Positions 29,174-39,466 are shown, counted from the stretch's first letter. The stretch is 64,000 nucleotides of DNA from Serratia quinivorans (GCA_900457075.1 UGYN01000002.1:2480001-2544000); one strand, 5' to 3'. The notes: generated by a model from the sequence alone, not told the origin. Numbers and translations: made by a program.

Positions 29174-29704
29174 TTACAGGTAGGCCAGAGTGAAGTTTGC
29201 AACGCTGGTGAATTCGCCTGGAACCACGGCGCCAGAAGCGCTGCTGCCTTGCAGATAGGCGGCGAATTTCAGGGAGTTATTGCCTTCGGTCAGGCCCTGA
29301 CCATCGGTCGCGGTGCCCAGCTCAACGTCTTTGGAGTGCAGGTTGTCATAGATCATGATGCCAGCGCCGGTTGCGGTGCCGCTCAGAGCCAGCAGTTTGC
29401 TGTTATCTGGATCCGGAGTCCCGGTGAAGGTCACCTGGACGTTCTTCATCGTGGCGATGGAACAGTCTTTCAGTTCAATGCTGAATGGCTCAGAGCTGGA
29501 TTTACCTTCTTTGGCCAACAGACGGCTGCTGATTTGGCCCATTGGCACAGTTTGGTCAACAGATTCCGGTGCTACGCTGCATGGCGCATCAATAATTTCA
29601 CCGGTAAAAGTGACTTTACCGCTACCCTGGTTAGATGCGGCGTGAGCAACAGATGCAGAAGCGAAAGCAATCACGGTTGCCAGCATTAATTTATTCAGTT
29701 TCAT
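29174..29704 (-). CDS. Major fimbrial subunit
   Basis: A 176-residue pilin and first gene of the fimbrial operon. The signal peptide ends SASVAHAASNQ. The N-terminal donor strand GKVTFTGEIIDAPCSVAPES and the second Cys in IELKDCSIATM are typical; the C-terminus is VANFTLAYL. There are Ser/Thr-rich stretches (KEGKSSSEP and GSSASGAVV) that could serve as O-glycosylation sites for the PglL-like enzyme of the same operon, which is a hypothesis. A long AT-rich region lies upstream. Confidence 0.92.
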   Translation of the reverse strand: MKLNKLMLATVIAFASASVAHAASNQGSGKVTFTGEIIDAPCSVAPESVDQTVPMGQISSRLLAKEGKSSSEPFSIELKDCSIATMKNVQVTFTGTPDPDNSKLLALSGTATGAGIMIYDNLHSKDVELGTATDGQGLTEGNNSLKFAAYLQGSSASGAVVPGEFTSVANFTLAYL

Positions 29705-30454
29705 TTCTCAAGTTCCTGTAGAGAGTATTTAAATAAAAAGAACAGCACATCTAAATCCCCCACAGCGGCAGCAACTTCATGTCACCGACGCGGTAGTTGG
29801 AGCCAGATCCTTTTGCTCTGGGCAATACGCCACCGTCCGTTATTCATGAGTGAATAACGAAAGGTTTTGTAAGTCGAATAGGCGAAATCCATAGAATTAA
29901 AATAGGTATATCGCCGTAGCGTTTTGCTGGGATTATTCTTGCAAATAATAGGCTTGATTGGAAATAGCTTTTATTAAGTTGAGTCAAATACAGAATATAA
30001 ACCCAAAAGGAAAAAGAAATATATATGATTGAAAATCAATAGATCGTATACAACTATTATCCAGAATAAATGACTATATAAATAGCAATATGCGAGATAT
30101 TAGATCGCCAGAATTAGTCTTCACACTACAATTAGCAATATTGTTTTGATAATATCGCCCTCAGACAGCAGATGATGAATTCTGGCTGTTAATCATAAGT
30201 TAAAAGTTAACTCGTTGTTTTGAAAGGTGTGTTAGCCATAAATACTGGCTTGTATGCGGACTTTATTCATTGTGGCGCGGCTAACTCTCCTCGTGAAATT
30301 AACAAATTTATAACAATGTGATTGGCTGTCGGATTATTACCAATATCCGCCTGTTGCCGTGCGATTTTGTTATTTAACTCGTTAGGATTAATCAGAAGAA
30401 GTGAGATCTGGCAGGGCTTCGCGACACAATAATGACCTAAGTGATAATTAAGGG
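29705..30454. promoter_or_regulatory. AT-rich control region between the divergent fimbrial operons
   Basis: This 750-bp gap has no gene. It is strongly AT-rich from about 29860 on. It contains GATC sites at 29806, 30042, 30103 and 30405; the two central ones have similar contexts (ATAGATCG and TTAGATCG) and are 61 bp apart. A PapI/FaeA-type regulator lies in the divergent operon, so Dam/Lrp-dependent switching is plausible. An inverted repeat is at 29838-29859. I saw no long flanking inverted repeats of a FimB/FimE-type invertible switch. Confidence 0.5.
29838..29859. repeat. Inverted repeat upstream of the major pilin gene
   Basis: CGTTATTCA and TGAATAACG form a perfect 9-bp inverted repeat with a 4-bp centre, about 135 bp before the pilin start. 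It could be a regulator site or a leader hairpin. Confidence 0.4.
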
Positions 30455-30880
30455 ATGATAAACGGAATGATTACAATAACTGATGATTCAACTCGCCGTT
30501 CTGCTACCGTTATGGCCGCGTTGATAATGACATGTTTACTGTTGTCCGGCTGTGTTGGAAAAAATAGCACGGGTAACGTTGCCGTGAAAAAAGTTTCACA
30601 GAATAATCCTAAGGAAAACACTGATGAGCAACGTATTGCGCTTTGTCAGCAACGGGTCAATTCGCTCAAGGATATTAATCCGCAAAGCTACCAGAAAAGG
30701 ATAGCTTATTTTAACGGACTGTTATCCAACGCCTCCGGATATGCCGGTATTCGCAGTAATGTCGATGAAAGTACCCGTAAGGCTATAGACGCACTTTATA
30801 AATACAAGACCGAGAAGTTCTGCGCCGACGTTGAACATGAGCTGATGTCCAGTCTGTCCAGCCGGGTGGAGAGCCTGTAG
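30455..30880 (+). CDS. Predicted small lipoprotein at the fimbrial locus
   Basis: A 141-residue protein with a lipobox in ALIMTCLLLSGCVGKN, so a lipid-anchored periplasmic protein. The part before the hydrophobic stretch is long if translation starts at 30455; starts at 30467 or 30512 are possible. The mature part is helical and charged, with RIALCQQRVNSL and KTEKFCADVEHELM holding two Cys that may pair. I do not recognise a family. It lies two bases before the FKBP-like gene, so the two are surely co-transcribed, divergently from the pilin genes. Confidence 0.75.
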   Translation: MINGMITITDDSTRRSATVMAALIMTCLLLSGCVGKNSTGNVAVKKVSQNNPKENTDEQRIALCQQRVNSLKDINPQSYQKRIAYFNGLLSNASGYAGIRSNVDESTRKAIDALYKYKTEKFCADVEHELMSSLSSRVESL

Positions 30881-30882
30881 CC

Positions 30883-32031
30883 ATGAAAAAGTACGCGGAA
30901 GGAGCCGTGGCTTTACTGCTGTTGATTGCAGGAGGCAGCGCGTTAGCGGCAGGTAATGCGTCTGGCGGGGATGACGGCATCCCTGCATTGCTGAAATTTG
31001 CCGAGCAACAGCAGGCCGTGCCGGTGGTGGAAAAAGTGCCGCCGACGCCCCCGCCTGCGGCCAGCAAGCCAAAACCTGCGCCCGTTCCGCGTGGGGATAA
31101 CGCTCGGCTAGCGGCGTTGAATCAGGCGTTACAGCGGCAGGCCGACACTATCCGCCTGTTGGAACAGCAGTTGGCAACTCAGGCTCAACCAACGATGCCG
31201 GTACCGCTACCCAAGGCTGCACCTGTGGATATCCGGCCGCTGGTGGCGGCGTTGAAAGGCGTTCGCCGGGCCATTGCCACACCGCCGGATCTGCTTGCCA
31301 TGGCGGCAGCACTGGCACGGCAGCAGCGGTTGGTCGCGGAGCAAGAGCGGCAATTGCAGCAGCTCAACCGCCAGCTTCAGCCACCGGAGCTGGTCAGTGT
31401 GGCAGATAAACAGGCTTACGCCGCCGGGGTTTCGCTCGGACGCGACATTCTGCGGCTGCAGGAAGAGAACCAACGGCTGGGGATTGAGGCCGATCGGTCA
31501 CGCCTGCTGGCGGGTATTGGCGATACGTTGGCGGGCAAGCCGCGGCTGGACAACGCCGCTATCGACAGTGCGCTGCAGGCTGCAGACGCCGTATTGCAGC
31601 AGGCCCGGCAGCAACGGCAACAGGACATACGGCAGGATGGCAAAGCCTATCTTGCCGATTTTGCCAAACAGCCGGGGGTACAAAAGGATGAACTCGGCTT
31701 CTATTACCGCGTGGATTACGCCGGCAGTGGGCAGATAGCCGCAGGCGACAATGTCGATATTGTGGTGCGTGAAAGCCTGCCCGACGGGCAAGTGATCAAG
31801 GATATGGAGTTGGCCGGCACGGTGATCTCACAACCCCTGGCACAGTACCCGGCGCTGTTCCGCGCAGCCATCGGCAAACTGAACAAACACGGTTCGATGA
31901 CTCTGGTGGTGCCGGCGGCGCTGGCCTATGGCGATAAGGGAAGCCCACCCGCCATACCACCTGGGGCCACCATGATTTATACCCTGCGCGTGGCCGATGC
32001 GCTGCCGCAGGACAGGAGCAGGCAAAAGTAA
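30883..32031 (+). CDS. Exported FKBP-type protein with degenerate active site
   Basis: A 382-residue exported protein. The signal peptide is followed by a Pro-rich linker (KVPPTPPPAASKPKPAPVP), then long Gln-rich helices likely to form coiled coils (about 70-95 and 140-175), a Mip/FkpA-like dimerisation part (AYAAGVSLGRDILRLQEE) and a C-terminal FKBP domain at about 270-375. The FKBP end is clear: ALAYGDKGSPPAIPPGATMI. But the usual active-site Tyr, the Phe-Asp pair and the Trp are replaced (VRESLPDGQVIKDM; QYPALFRAAIG), so it may be a chaperone more than an isomerase. A helper in pilus assembly is inferred from its position. Confidence 0.82.
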   Translation: MKKYAEGAVALLLLIAGGSALAAGNASGGDDGIPALLKFAEQQQAVPVVEKVPPTPPPAASKPKPAPVPRGDNARLAALNQALQRQADTIRLLEQQLATQAQPTMPVPLPKAAPVDIRPLVAALKGVRRAIATPPDLLAMAAALARQQRLVAEQERQLQQLNRQLQPPELVSVADKQAYAAGVSLGRDILRLQEENQRLGIEADRSRLLAGIGDTLAGKPRLDNAAIDSALQAADAVLQQARQQRQQDIRQDGKAYLADFAKQPGVQKDELGFYYRVDYAGSGQIAAGDNVDIVVRESLPDGQVIKDMELAGTVISQPLAQYPALFRAAIGKLNKHGSMTLVVPAALAYGDKGSPPAIPPGATMIYTLRVADALPQDRSRQK

Positions 32032-32046
32032 CTCAAGGAGAACGCG

Positions 32047-32328
32047 ATGGCCAAGGTGCCGATAACATATGAAATCAGGAAGTCACATATGCTAAACGTG
32101 TTACGAAAACTGTGTATGGAACGTGCGGCCGGAGCCGATGGACAGCATCCACCCGCGCCGGAACACTGGCCCAAAACCAGGGAGTTGGCGGATAAATGCG
32201 GTGAGAATATTTACACTACGCGTACCTTGCTATTGGCGTTGGAAAAAGAGGGCAAAGTGAGTTGTACCCATCGCAGCATCAATAATTCGTTGCGCTGGTA
32301 TATTTGCACATCACCTAAAAAAGCGTAA
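32047..32328 (+). CDS. PapI/FaeA-family fimbrial regulator
   Basis: A 93-residue DNA-binding protein of the FaeA/PapI family. The winged-helix core reads WPKTRELADKCGENIYTTRT followed by LLLALEKEGKVSC. The ATG follows AAGGAG, 15 bp after the FKBP-like gene. PapI of E. coli works with Lrp at GATC-containing sites to set phase variation of pap; GATC sites lie in the control region at 29705-30454. It has about 20 residues more at the N-terminus than PapI. Confidence 0.86.
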   Translation: MAKVPITYEIRKSHMLNVLRKLCMERAAGADGQHPPAPEHWPKTRELADKCGENIYTTRTLLLALEKEGKVSCTHRSINNSLRWYICTSPKKA

Positions 32329-32377
32329 TTCCTTTCCCGTTTTGTGTTTTGACTACCTTTCACAGCAGAGATTTATA

Positions 32378-32407
32378 GGGCTGACGGAGCGAAATGCCCC
32401 TCAGCCC
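32378..32407. terminator. Hairpin after the PapI-like gene
   Basis: GGGCTGA and TCAGCCC pair around a loop that itself contains short complementary G and C stretches. There is no T run, so function as terminator is only possible. Confidence 0.4.
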
Positions 32408-32437
32408 GACTCCTTTGTTACGGCTAATGACCAACCA

Positions 32438-32467
32438 TTGTCAGTGCATTTTTTTAAGCTCTATACT
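32438..32467 (+). promoter_or_regulatory. Promoter of fetAB
   Basis: TTGTCA, an 18-bp spacer and TATACT form a good sigma-70 pattern 46 bp upstream of the fetA start at 32512. Confidence 0.6.
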
Positions 32468-32511
32468 GGTGGCCTGAGCGCCAATATTTTTATGAGGGAT
32501 GCGGTTTTATA

Positions 32512-33189
32512 ATGAAGGAAAGCAAAGAAATACTGTTGTTGGATGATATTCATTATCAAATAGGTGAGCAGGTTATTCTGGATTCTGTCTCTTTCGGCCT
32601 GAATCAGGGTGAATTTAAACTGATTACCGGGCCGTCCGGCTGCGGGAAAAGTACGCTGCTTAAAATCGTTTCCTCGCTGATCGACCCGACCCGTGGAAAA
32701 GTTATTTTTGCCGGTAAGGCCATCACCGAAATACCTCCGGAAGAATATCGCCAGCAGGTGTCTTACTGTTTTCAAACCCCCTCGCTGTTTGGCGACAGCG
32801 TGTATGACAATATTGCGTTGCCTTACCAGATCCGTAAGCAAAAACCGGACGAGAAAAAAATGCAGGCCGATCTGGTGCGCTTTGGGCTGCCGGAAAATAT
32901 GCTGAAGAAAAGCGTGAATGAATTATCCGGTGGGGAGAAACAGCGCATTTCCTTGATCCGTAATCTGCAATTTATGCCCAGAGTGCTGTTATTGGATGAG
33001 ATTACCAGTGCGTTGGATGAAGATAATAAGCGCAATGTAAACGAAATTATTCATCAACTGGTAGAGCAGCATGGCGTGGCAGTGCTGTGGGTCACGCATG
33101 ATAAAGATGAAATCAAACATGCGGATGATGTGATTACCCTGAGTGCGCACGGTGCTCGCGCACAGGAGACAAACGATGAACCAGCATAA
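32512..33189 (+). CDS. fetA: ABC transporter ATPase FetA (YbbL)
   Basis: A 225-residue ABC ATPase with Walker A GPSGCGKST, signature LSGGEKQR and Walker B VLLLDEITSALD. It is followed with a 14-bp overlap by the membrane partner. The E. coli FetAB (YbbLM) pair is reported to export iron and to help survival of oxidative stress. The C-terminus extends slightly past the usual end. Assignment rests on the pairing with FetB. Confidence 0.88.
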   Translation: MKESKEILLLDDIHYQIGEQVILDSVSFGLNQGEFKLITGPSGCGKSTLLKIVSSLIDPTRGKVIFAGKAITEIPPEEYRQQVSYCFQTPSLFGDSVYDNIALPYQIRKQKPDEKKMQADLVRFGLPENMLKKSVNELSGGEKQRISLIRNLQFMPRVLLLDEITSALDEDNKRNVNEIIHQLVEQHGVAVLWVTHDKDEIKHADDVITLSAHGARAQETNDEPA

Positions 33190-33949
33190 TATCAGCAATG
33201 AGTCCCTGGTGCTGTCGATGGTATTGGTGATGATCGCTATTTTCATCAGCCATAAAGAAAAATTGGCGTTGGAAAAAGACATTATCTGGAGCATTTGCCG
33301 CGCGGTGGTGCAGCTGATTATCGTCGGCTATGTGCTGAAGTACATTTTTGATGTGAACAACGCTATTCTGACCGTGCTGATGGTGCTGTTTATCTGCTTT
33401 AACGCCGCTTACAACGCGCAAAAGCGCAGTAAATATATCGGTCATGCGTTCATGACATCATTTATCGCCATTACCACTGGTGCGGTACTGACGCTGGTGG
33501 TGTTGGTGCTGACCGGCTCGATAGAATTTACCCCGATGCAGGTGATCCCGATTTCCGGCATGGTGGCCGGTAATGCGATGGTGGCGGTGGGACTGTGCTA
33601 CAACAACCTGGGGCAGCGTTTCAAAAGCGATCAGCAGAAGATTCAGGAAATGCTCAGCCTGGGGGCATCACCGAAGTTTGCCTCGGCTGCGCTGATCCGC
33701 GACAGCATCCGCGCTTCGTTGATCCCGACGGTAGACTCGGCCAAAACCGTCGGCCTGGTCAGCCTGCCGGGCATGATGTCCGGTCTGATCTTCGCCGGTA
33801 TTGACCCGGTGAAGGCCATTAAGTACCAGATTATGGTGACCTTTATGCTGCTTTCTACCGCCAGCCTGTCGACCATTATCGCCTGCTATCTGGCCTACCG
33901 TAAGTTCTACAATGCCCGCCATCAACTGGTGGTGAGCACGTTGAAATAG
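33176..33949 (+). CDS. fetB: Iron-export ABC permease FetB (YbbM)
   Basis: A 257-residue inner-membrane protein of the UPF0014 family, with about seven hydrophobic segments. Family stretches include FICFNAAYNAQKR, VIPISGMVAGNAMVAVGLCY and TVGLVSLPGMMSGLIFAGID. The ATG at 33176 lies inside the end of fetA; the upstream frame from 33143 only reads through fetA. It forms the channel for FetA. Its terminator appears interrupted by a repeat element. Confidence 0.9.
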   Translation: MNQHNISNESLVLSMVLVMIAIFISHKEKLALEKDIIWSICRAVVQLIIVGYVLKYIFDVNNAILTVLMVLFICFNAAYNAQKRSKYIGHAFMTSFIAITTGAVLTLVVLVLTGSIEFTPMQVIPISGMVAGNAMVAVGLCYNNLGQRFKSDQQKIQEMLSLGASPKFASAALIRDSIRASLIPTVDSAKTVGLVSLPGMMSGLIFAGIDPVKAIKYQIMVTFMLLSTASLSTIIACYLAYRKFYNARHQLVVSTLK

Positions 33950-33956
33950 CGCCATA

Positions 33957-34171
33957 AAAACGGCCTCGGAAGAGGTAATGCTTGTAAGTTAAGGTGATAT
34001 TGTTCCCTCTCCTTTGGGAGAGGGTCAGGGTGAGGGGATACATACCAACGCGAAAGCCCCTCACCCCGGCCCTCTCCCTCGGGAGAGGGGGACGCCCACT
34101 TAAACAACGTCGTACATTCTTATTCAGAACTTTGCTTAACTGATCGGCATTACCTCCGAAGAGGCCGTTTT
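33957..34171. repeat. REP-like repeat pair inserted in a terminator hairpin
   Basis: Between convergent fetB and the iolI-like gene, AAAACGGCCTC (from 33957) and GAGGCCGTTTT (to 34171) would together with GGAA make a perfect bidirectional terminator. They are instead separated by about 190 bp flanked by direct repeats GAAGAGG (33969-33975 and 34158-34164). The inside starts TAATGC and ends near GCATTA and carries two inverted REP-like units, 34005-34036 and 34057-34090, each made of CCCTCTCC...GGAGAGGG with a GGTGAGGGG tail. Such units are common REP/BIME-type repeats. The insertion reading is an inference. Confidence 0.7.
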
Positions 34172-34179
34172 ACTGTCGA

Positions 34180-35016
34180 TTACCCTTGCAGCAGAGCGAT
34201 GCTCTGGCGGATTTCACGTTCGATATCCGCCTCTGTCCAGCTATCCAACTGCGAAGAGAACGGCTCGAAGGCGTAAATGCCGGTGTAGCCCAGGCGCTCC
34301 AGATTCTGCACCTGTTTTCTGCTCTCCAACCGATCCTGTTGACTCAACATAATGCGTTCTTCGTCGCTGAGCGCGCTTTTGCTTCGCGCATCTTCCACCC
34401 CGGAAAGGTGTACCAGACCGATACCCTCAATCTGAATCTGCTCATCAAACTCAGGCTGCGCCACATCACTTAAATAGTGGTGGAAGGTATCCAGCACGAT
34501 CTTGTACGGCGCGCCGGAGTCGCGAATCAGGGATTGCGTCAGCAGCGATGAGCGCAGTGAACTGATGCCGAACCCCAGTGGTTCGACGTAGCCCTGCACG
34601 CCATATTGCTTGAACAGGGGAGCCAGCAGCTTCAGCGCCGCCAGCGTATCGGTTTTTTTCTGCTCCTCACTGCGCCGATCGTCCGCGCTGCAGTGTGGAC
34701 ACAGCACCAGCGCCTGGCTATGGATCGCCTGAGCCTGCGACAACAGCGCCTCGGCGTTTTGCAGCAATATGGCCTGATCGCCTGGCAGGTTAAACCTGCC
34801 GAGGGCGTTAATGGTGACGATTTCGATACCGTATTTGGCCGCCAAAGCATTTAATTGATCGTTGCTCAGGTTATCTGTCACCTTGCCGCTCGGCATATCG
34901 TTGCGCAGCTCAACTTTGCTGAGCCCGCACTTTTTTACCAGGCTGAAAAACGGCTCCAAATCGAGATTGGGTGCGATCTTGCGGTTGATACAAAAACGGT
35001 CTGGCGCAATGGTCAT
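34180..35016 (-). CDS. IolI-like sugar isomerase/epimerase (TIM barrel)
   Basis: A 278-residue xylose-isomerase-like TIM barrel. The N-terminal CINRKIAPNLDLEPFFSLVK, the metal-site stretch KIVLDTFHHYLSD and GLVHLSGVEDAR resemble B. subtilis IolI, an inosose isomerase. It is 46 bp downstream of the transporter iolT on the same strand, so it probably forms an operon with it. A role in converting inositol stereoisomers or inosose intermediates fits, but IolI is only one of several related families, so no symbol is given. Confidence 0.75.
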   Translation of the reverse strand: MTIAPDRFCINRKIAPNLDLEPFFSLVKKCGLSKVELRNDMPSGKVTDNLSNDQLNALAAKYGIEIVTINALGRFNLPGDQAILLQNAEALLSQAQAIHSQALVLCPHCSADDRRSEEQKKTDTLAALKLLAPLFKQYGVQGYVEPLGFGISSLRSSLLTQSLIRDSGAPYKIVLDTFHHYLSDVAQPEFDEQIQIEGIGLVHLSGVEDARSKSALSDEERIMLSQQDRLESRKQVQNLERLGYTGIYAFEPFSSQLDSWTEADIEREIRQSIALLQG

Positions 35017-35062
35017 GATGCATTACTCCTGAATGGTTTGATACAGCCTGAGAATTGCCGAC

Positions 35063-36490
35063 TTACAGCGGCGTGCGTTGTGTTTCGGGTGGCGCTTGGC
35101 GATAGCGTTTGGCCATCACCACGTCTTCCATTTTTTCCAGCGAGACGCCTTTGGTTTCCGGAATATAGCGACCGATGAACCAGTAGCTAAACAGGCAGCA
35201 GGCGGCAAAGACCCACATCGGGAAGGCGCCATGGAAGCTGGAGAACAGATAAGGATTGTCGTTGATCATCGGGAAGCTCTGCGAAACGACAAAGTTGGCC
35301 AGCCACATGCAGCCGACGGCGATGCTCATGCCCTGCGCTCGCATGCGATTTGGGAAAATTTCCGACACCAGAACCCAGGCACCCACTCCCCAGGACAGGG
35401 CGTAAAACACCATAAAGAACAGCATGCCGAACAGGGCAAGGTAGCCGGTGGCCTGGGTGTAGAGCGCATAAGAGGTGATAAGCAACCCGGCAATGGCGCC
35501 AAGGGTGCCGTAACGCATCAGCGGAATGCGGCCCATGCGATCCATCAGCATGGCGCCAATCACCGAGCCGACCAACTGCAGCACGCCGATCCAAATGGTT
35601 TGGAACAGTGCCTCCTGGGCATTTTCGGTAACGGTTTTCAGCACCATTGGCGCGTAGTACATCATTACGTTGACGCCGGTGACCTGTTGCAGCATGGCGA
35701 TCATACAGCCGACAAACAGAATGAAGCGCACCCGCACGTCGCCGAAGTTCAGCTTCTGCTGGTGTTTTTGCCGGTCCTGCTGCAATGAGTCTTTGATTTC
35801 CTGCAGTACGCTTTGCGCATGGGCAGCGTTGGAGACTTTGGTCAACATCGCCAAAGCCTGGCTGTCACGGCCGACCATGACGCTCCAGCGCGGCGATTCC
35901 GGAATGATAAACACCAGCATCAGGAACAGCATGCACGGGATCACTTCCGACCCTATCATCCAGCGCCAGCCCATCTCCACCAGCCAGGCTTCGCTGGCGA
36001 TGCTGGCGATTTTGAAGTTAACGTAGAAAATCACAATTTGGCCGAACACGATGGCGAACTGCTGCATGCTGAGCGCTCGACCACGCATGTCTTTAGGTGA
36101 GACTTCCGACATATACATCGGTGAGACGGTGGCGGCAATGCCGACGGCCAAACCGCCAATAATGCGGTAAATCACAAACCAGGTGAAGGTCATGGCCAGG
36201 GCTGCACCGACCGCTGAAATAGTGAACAGCACCGCCGCCAGCATCAGGGCCTTTTTACGGCCGTAACGCGCAGCCAACGGCCCGGCACCAAAGGCACCGA
36301 CCACACAGCCGATCACCACGTTAGAGACTGCCCAGCCGGTTTCAAGCGGGTTGAGGTCAAAATAAGTTTTTAGGGCATCGATCGCGCCGGAGATCACGGC
36401 GGTGTCATAACCAAACAGAATGCCGCCGAGTGCTGCAATACCGCAAATTCGCAGTATGTACCCGGTGTTGTGCTTACGCTGATGTGACAT
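35063..36490 (-). CDS. iolT: MFS myo-inositol transporter, IolT-like
   Basis: A 475-residue major facilitator of the sugar porter family, twelve hydrophobic segments. The signatures are GGILFGYDTAVISGAI, the loop RYGRKK, PESPRWSVM at mid-protein and PETKGVSLEKMED at the C-terminus. The ATG at 36490 follows GGAGC; the longer frame to 36580 has no leader. The neighbourhood of iolA and the IolI-like gene supports inositol uptake by proton symport. It is divergent from iolA. Confidence 0.86.
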   Translation of the reverse strand: MSHQRKHNTGYILRICGIAALGGILFGYDTAVISGAIDALKTYFDLNPLETGWAVSNVVIGCVVGAFGAGPLAARYGRKKALMLAAVLFTISAVGAALAMTFTWFVIYRIIGGLAVGIAATVSPMYMSEVSPKDMRGRALSMQQFAIVFGQIVIFYVNFKIASIASEAWLVEMGWRWMIGSEVIPCMLFLMLVFIIPESPRWSVMVGRDSQALAMLTKVSNAAHAQSVLQEIKDSLQQDRQKHQQKLNFGDVRVRFILFVGCMIAMLQQVTGVNVMMYYAPMVLKTVTENAQEALFQTIWIGVLQLVGSVIGAMLMDRMGRIPLMRYGTLGAIAGLLITSYALYTQATGYLALFGMLFFMVFYALSWGVGAWVLVSEIFPNRMRAQGMSIAVGCMWLANFVVSQSFPMINDNPYLFSSFHGAFPMWVFAACCLFSYWFIGRYIPETKGVSLEKMEDVVMAKRYRQAPPETQRTPL

Positions 36491-36623
36491 GTGTTGCTCC
36501 GATTTTTTCCTGGCTTCCACCCGCGCAGTAGGTTGTAGGGAATAGGGAGGCGGAAGGGTGTGAACCGTGCCTGTCATCAAGGCGGTGATATTTGAATGAA
36601 TCTTCTCTAAACAAGAACATTTA

Positions 36624-36647
36624 TTTCATAATTAGTGAATAATGAAA
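36624..36647. promoter_or_regulatory. Candidate iol regulator site, TTTCAT-N12-ATGAAA
   Basis: A perfect 6-bp inverted repeat with a 12-bp centre, about 135 bp upstream of iolT. It shares half-sites with those before iolC and iolD. Confidence 0.4.
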
Positions 36648-36909
36648 TATTGATTTTTAGATCCAGTTCAAAAAAAACCGCAAACAGCCAACAAGGGTTG
36701 CCGGGCGATCCTATTGCGGCAGGTTTCGCTATTTTGTCCGGTGGGCCGCCTATTTCTGTATAAAAGTCAGGGCTAATTCCCGCCGCCCGACGGATAAGTG
36801 GTACGGCGAGTTTTTTCCGGCATGTAATGGCTTTGCACAAGGGCATGGCAAAATTGCGACCTTCCGCACTAAAAACAAATTTTCTAAAATAATTTATTTG
36901 AAACTTTTT

Positions 36910-36920
36910 TTTCAATGAAA
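36910..36920. promoter_or_regulatory. Candidate iol regulator site, TTTCA-A-TGAAA
   Basis: A perfect 5-bp inverted repeat with one central base, about 135 bp upstream of iolA, of the same half-site type as other iol promoter repeats. Confidence 0.4.
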
Positions 36921-37053
36921 TAGAGTTTGCTTCATCCGGTCAGGATTTAGCCTGCTTGTGGGCCGTTTCCGGCAGGCGGTGTGATGAAAACGCCACCGCT
37001 TGCGGCAGTGCCGCAGGCAGTCAGGCGACAGCGGACTTAAAAGAGGGTGAGAC

Positions 37054-38559
<1,506 letters not shown>

Positions 38560-38644
38560 GCCCATTTAGGCAACAGGGGCCGTTATTCCAATGGAGTAGC
38601 GGCCGTTGTCGTTTTACCGAATCGCCAGGTTACAGGAGGAATAT

Positions 38645-39466
38645 ATGTCTTCATTACTCGCCAAGTGTCAGCAGCCGGATGGCCAGGGGCGCATCCAGCA
38701 TGTCACCCCAGAGAATGCCGACTGGCGCTTTGTCGGCTTTGATGTTTATCGCCTTGAGGTCGGCCAGTCGCTGCGGTTGGAAAGCGGCGACAAAGAGCTG
38801 TGCCTGGTGTTGGTCGCCGGCATCGCCTCCGTCGCCACTCTGCGTGCGGAATACCCGAGCATCGGCAAACGCATGAGCCCGTTTGAACGCACTCCGCCTT
38901 ACGCGGTATACGTACCGCATCACGACAAGATTGAAGTGCGGGCGGAAAGCGCCCTGGAATTGGCGGTCTGCAGCGCCCCGGGTCATGGGCACCTGCCGTC
39001 GCGCTTGATCACCCCGGCGGAGGTCGGCGTCGAACGTCGTGGCAAAGGGCGTAACCAGCGTCTGGTACACAACATTCTGCCGGACAGCGAACCGGCTGAC
39101 AGCCTGCTGGTGGTGGAGGTGTATACGGATGAGGGTAATACCAGTTCGTACCCCAGCCACAAGCATGACCAGGAAGACTCGCCGGATGAAACCTACCTGG
39201 AAGAGACCTATTATCACCGGATCCAGCCGGAGCAGGGTTTTTGCATGCAGCGGGTGTATACCGACGATCGCTCACTGGATGAGTGCATGCCGGTGTATAA
39301 CCGTGACGTGGTCAAGGTGCCGCGTGGCTACCACCCGGTGGCGACGCTGGCCGGTTACGACAGCTACTATCTCAACGTGATGGCCGGGCCGGTGCGGCTA
39401 TGGAAGTTCACCTGGGAAAAAGACCACGCCTGGATTAACACCGACGGCTATCCCGCAGCAAAATAA
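38645..39466 (+). CDS. iolB: 5-deoxy-glucuronate isomerase
   Basis: A 273-residue double cupin. It isomerises 5-deoxy-glucuronate to 2-deoxy-5-keto-gluconate. The metal-binding cupin stretch is NTSSYPSHKHDQEDSPDETYLEE with its His and Glu, and the second part ends NVMAGPVRLWKFTWEKDHAW. The ATG at 38645 follows AGGAGG; an upstream ATG at 38606 lacks a site. Confidence 0.94.
   Translation: MSSLLAKCQQPDGQGRIQHVTPENADWRFVGFDVYRLEVGQSLRLESGDKELCLVLVAGIASVATLRAEYPSIGKRMSPFERTPPYAVYVPHHDKIEVRAESALELAVCSAPGHGHLPSRLITPAEVGVERRGKGRNQRLVHNILPDSEPADSLLVVEVYTDEGNTSSYPSHKHDQEDSPDETYLEETYYHRIQPEQGFCMQRVYTDDRSLDECMPVYNRDVVKVPRGYHPVATLAGYDSYYLNVMAGPVRLWKFTWEKDHAWINTDGYPAAK

Larger units (their letters stand above)
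36491..37053. promoter_or_regulatory. Divergent promoter region iolT / iolA
   Basis: A 563-bp gap, AT-rich in its middle. It holds inverted repeats of the ATGAAA/TTTCAT kind at 36624-36647 and 36910-36920. The open frame on the minus strand at 36607-36915 has no ribosome binding site or recognisable protein features and is left out. Confidence 0.5.

Noticed and set aside
29705..30454. FimB/FimE-type invertible promoter element
   Set aside because: I found no pair of distant matching inverted repeats and no tyrosine recombinase gene in the window. The only repeat is the short local one at 29838-29859.
36607..36915. 102-codon open frame in the iolT/iolA gap
   Set aside because: It has no ribosome binding site or family-like pattern, and it covers the AT-rich promoter region with inverted repeats.
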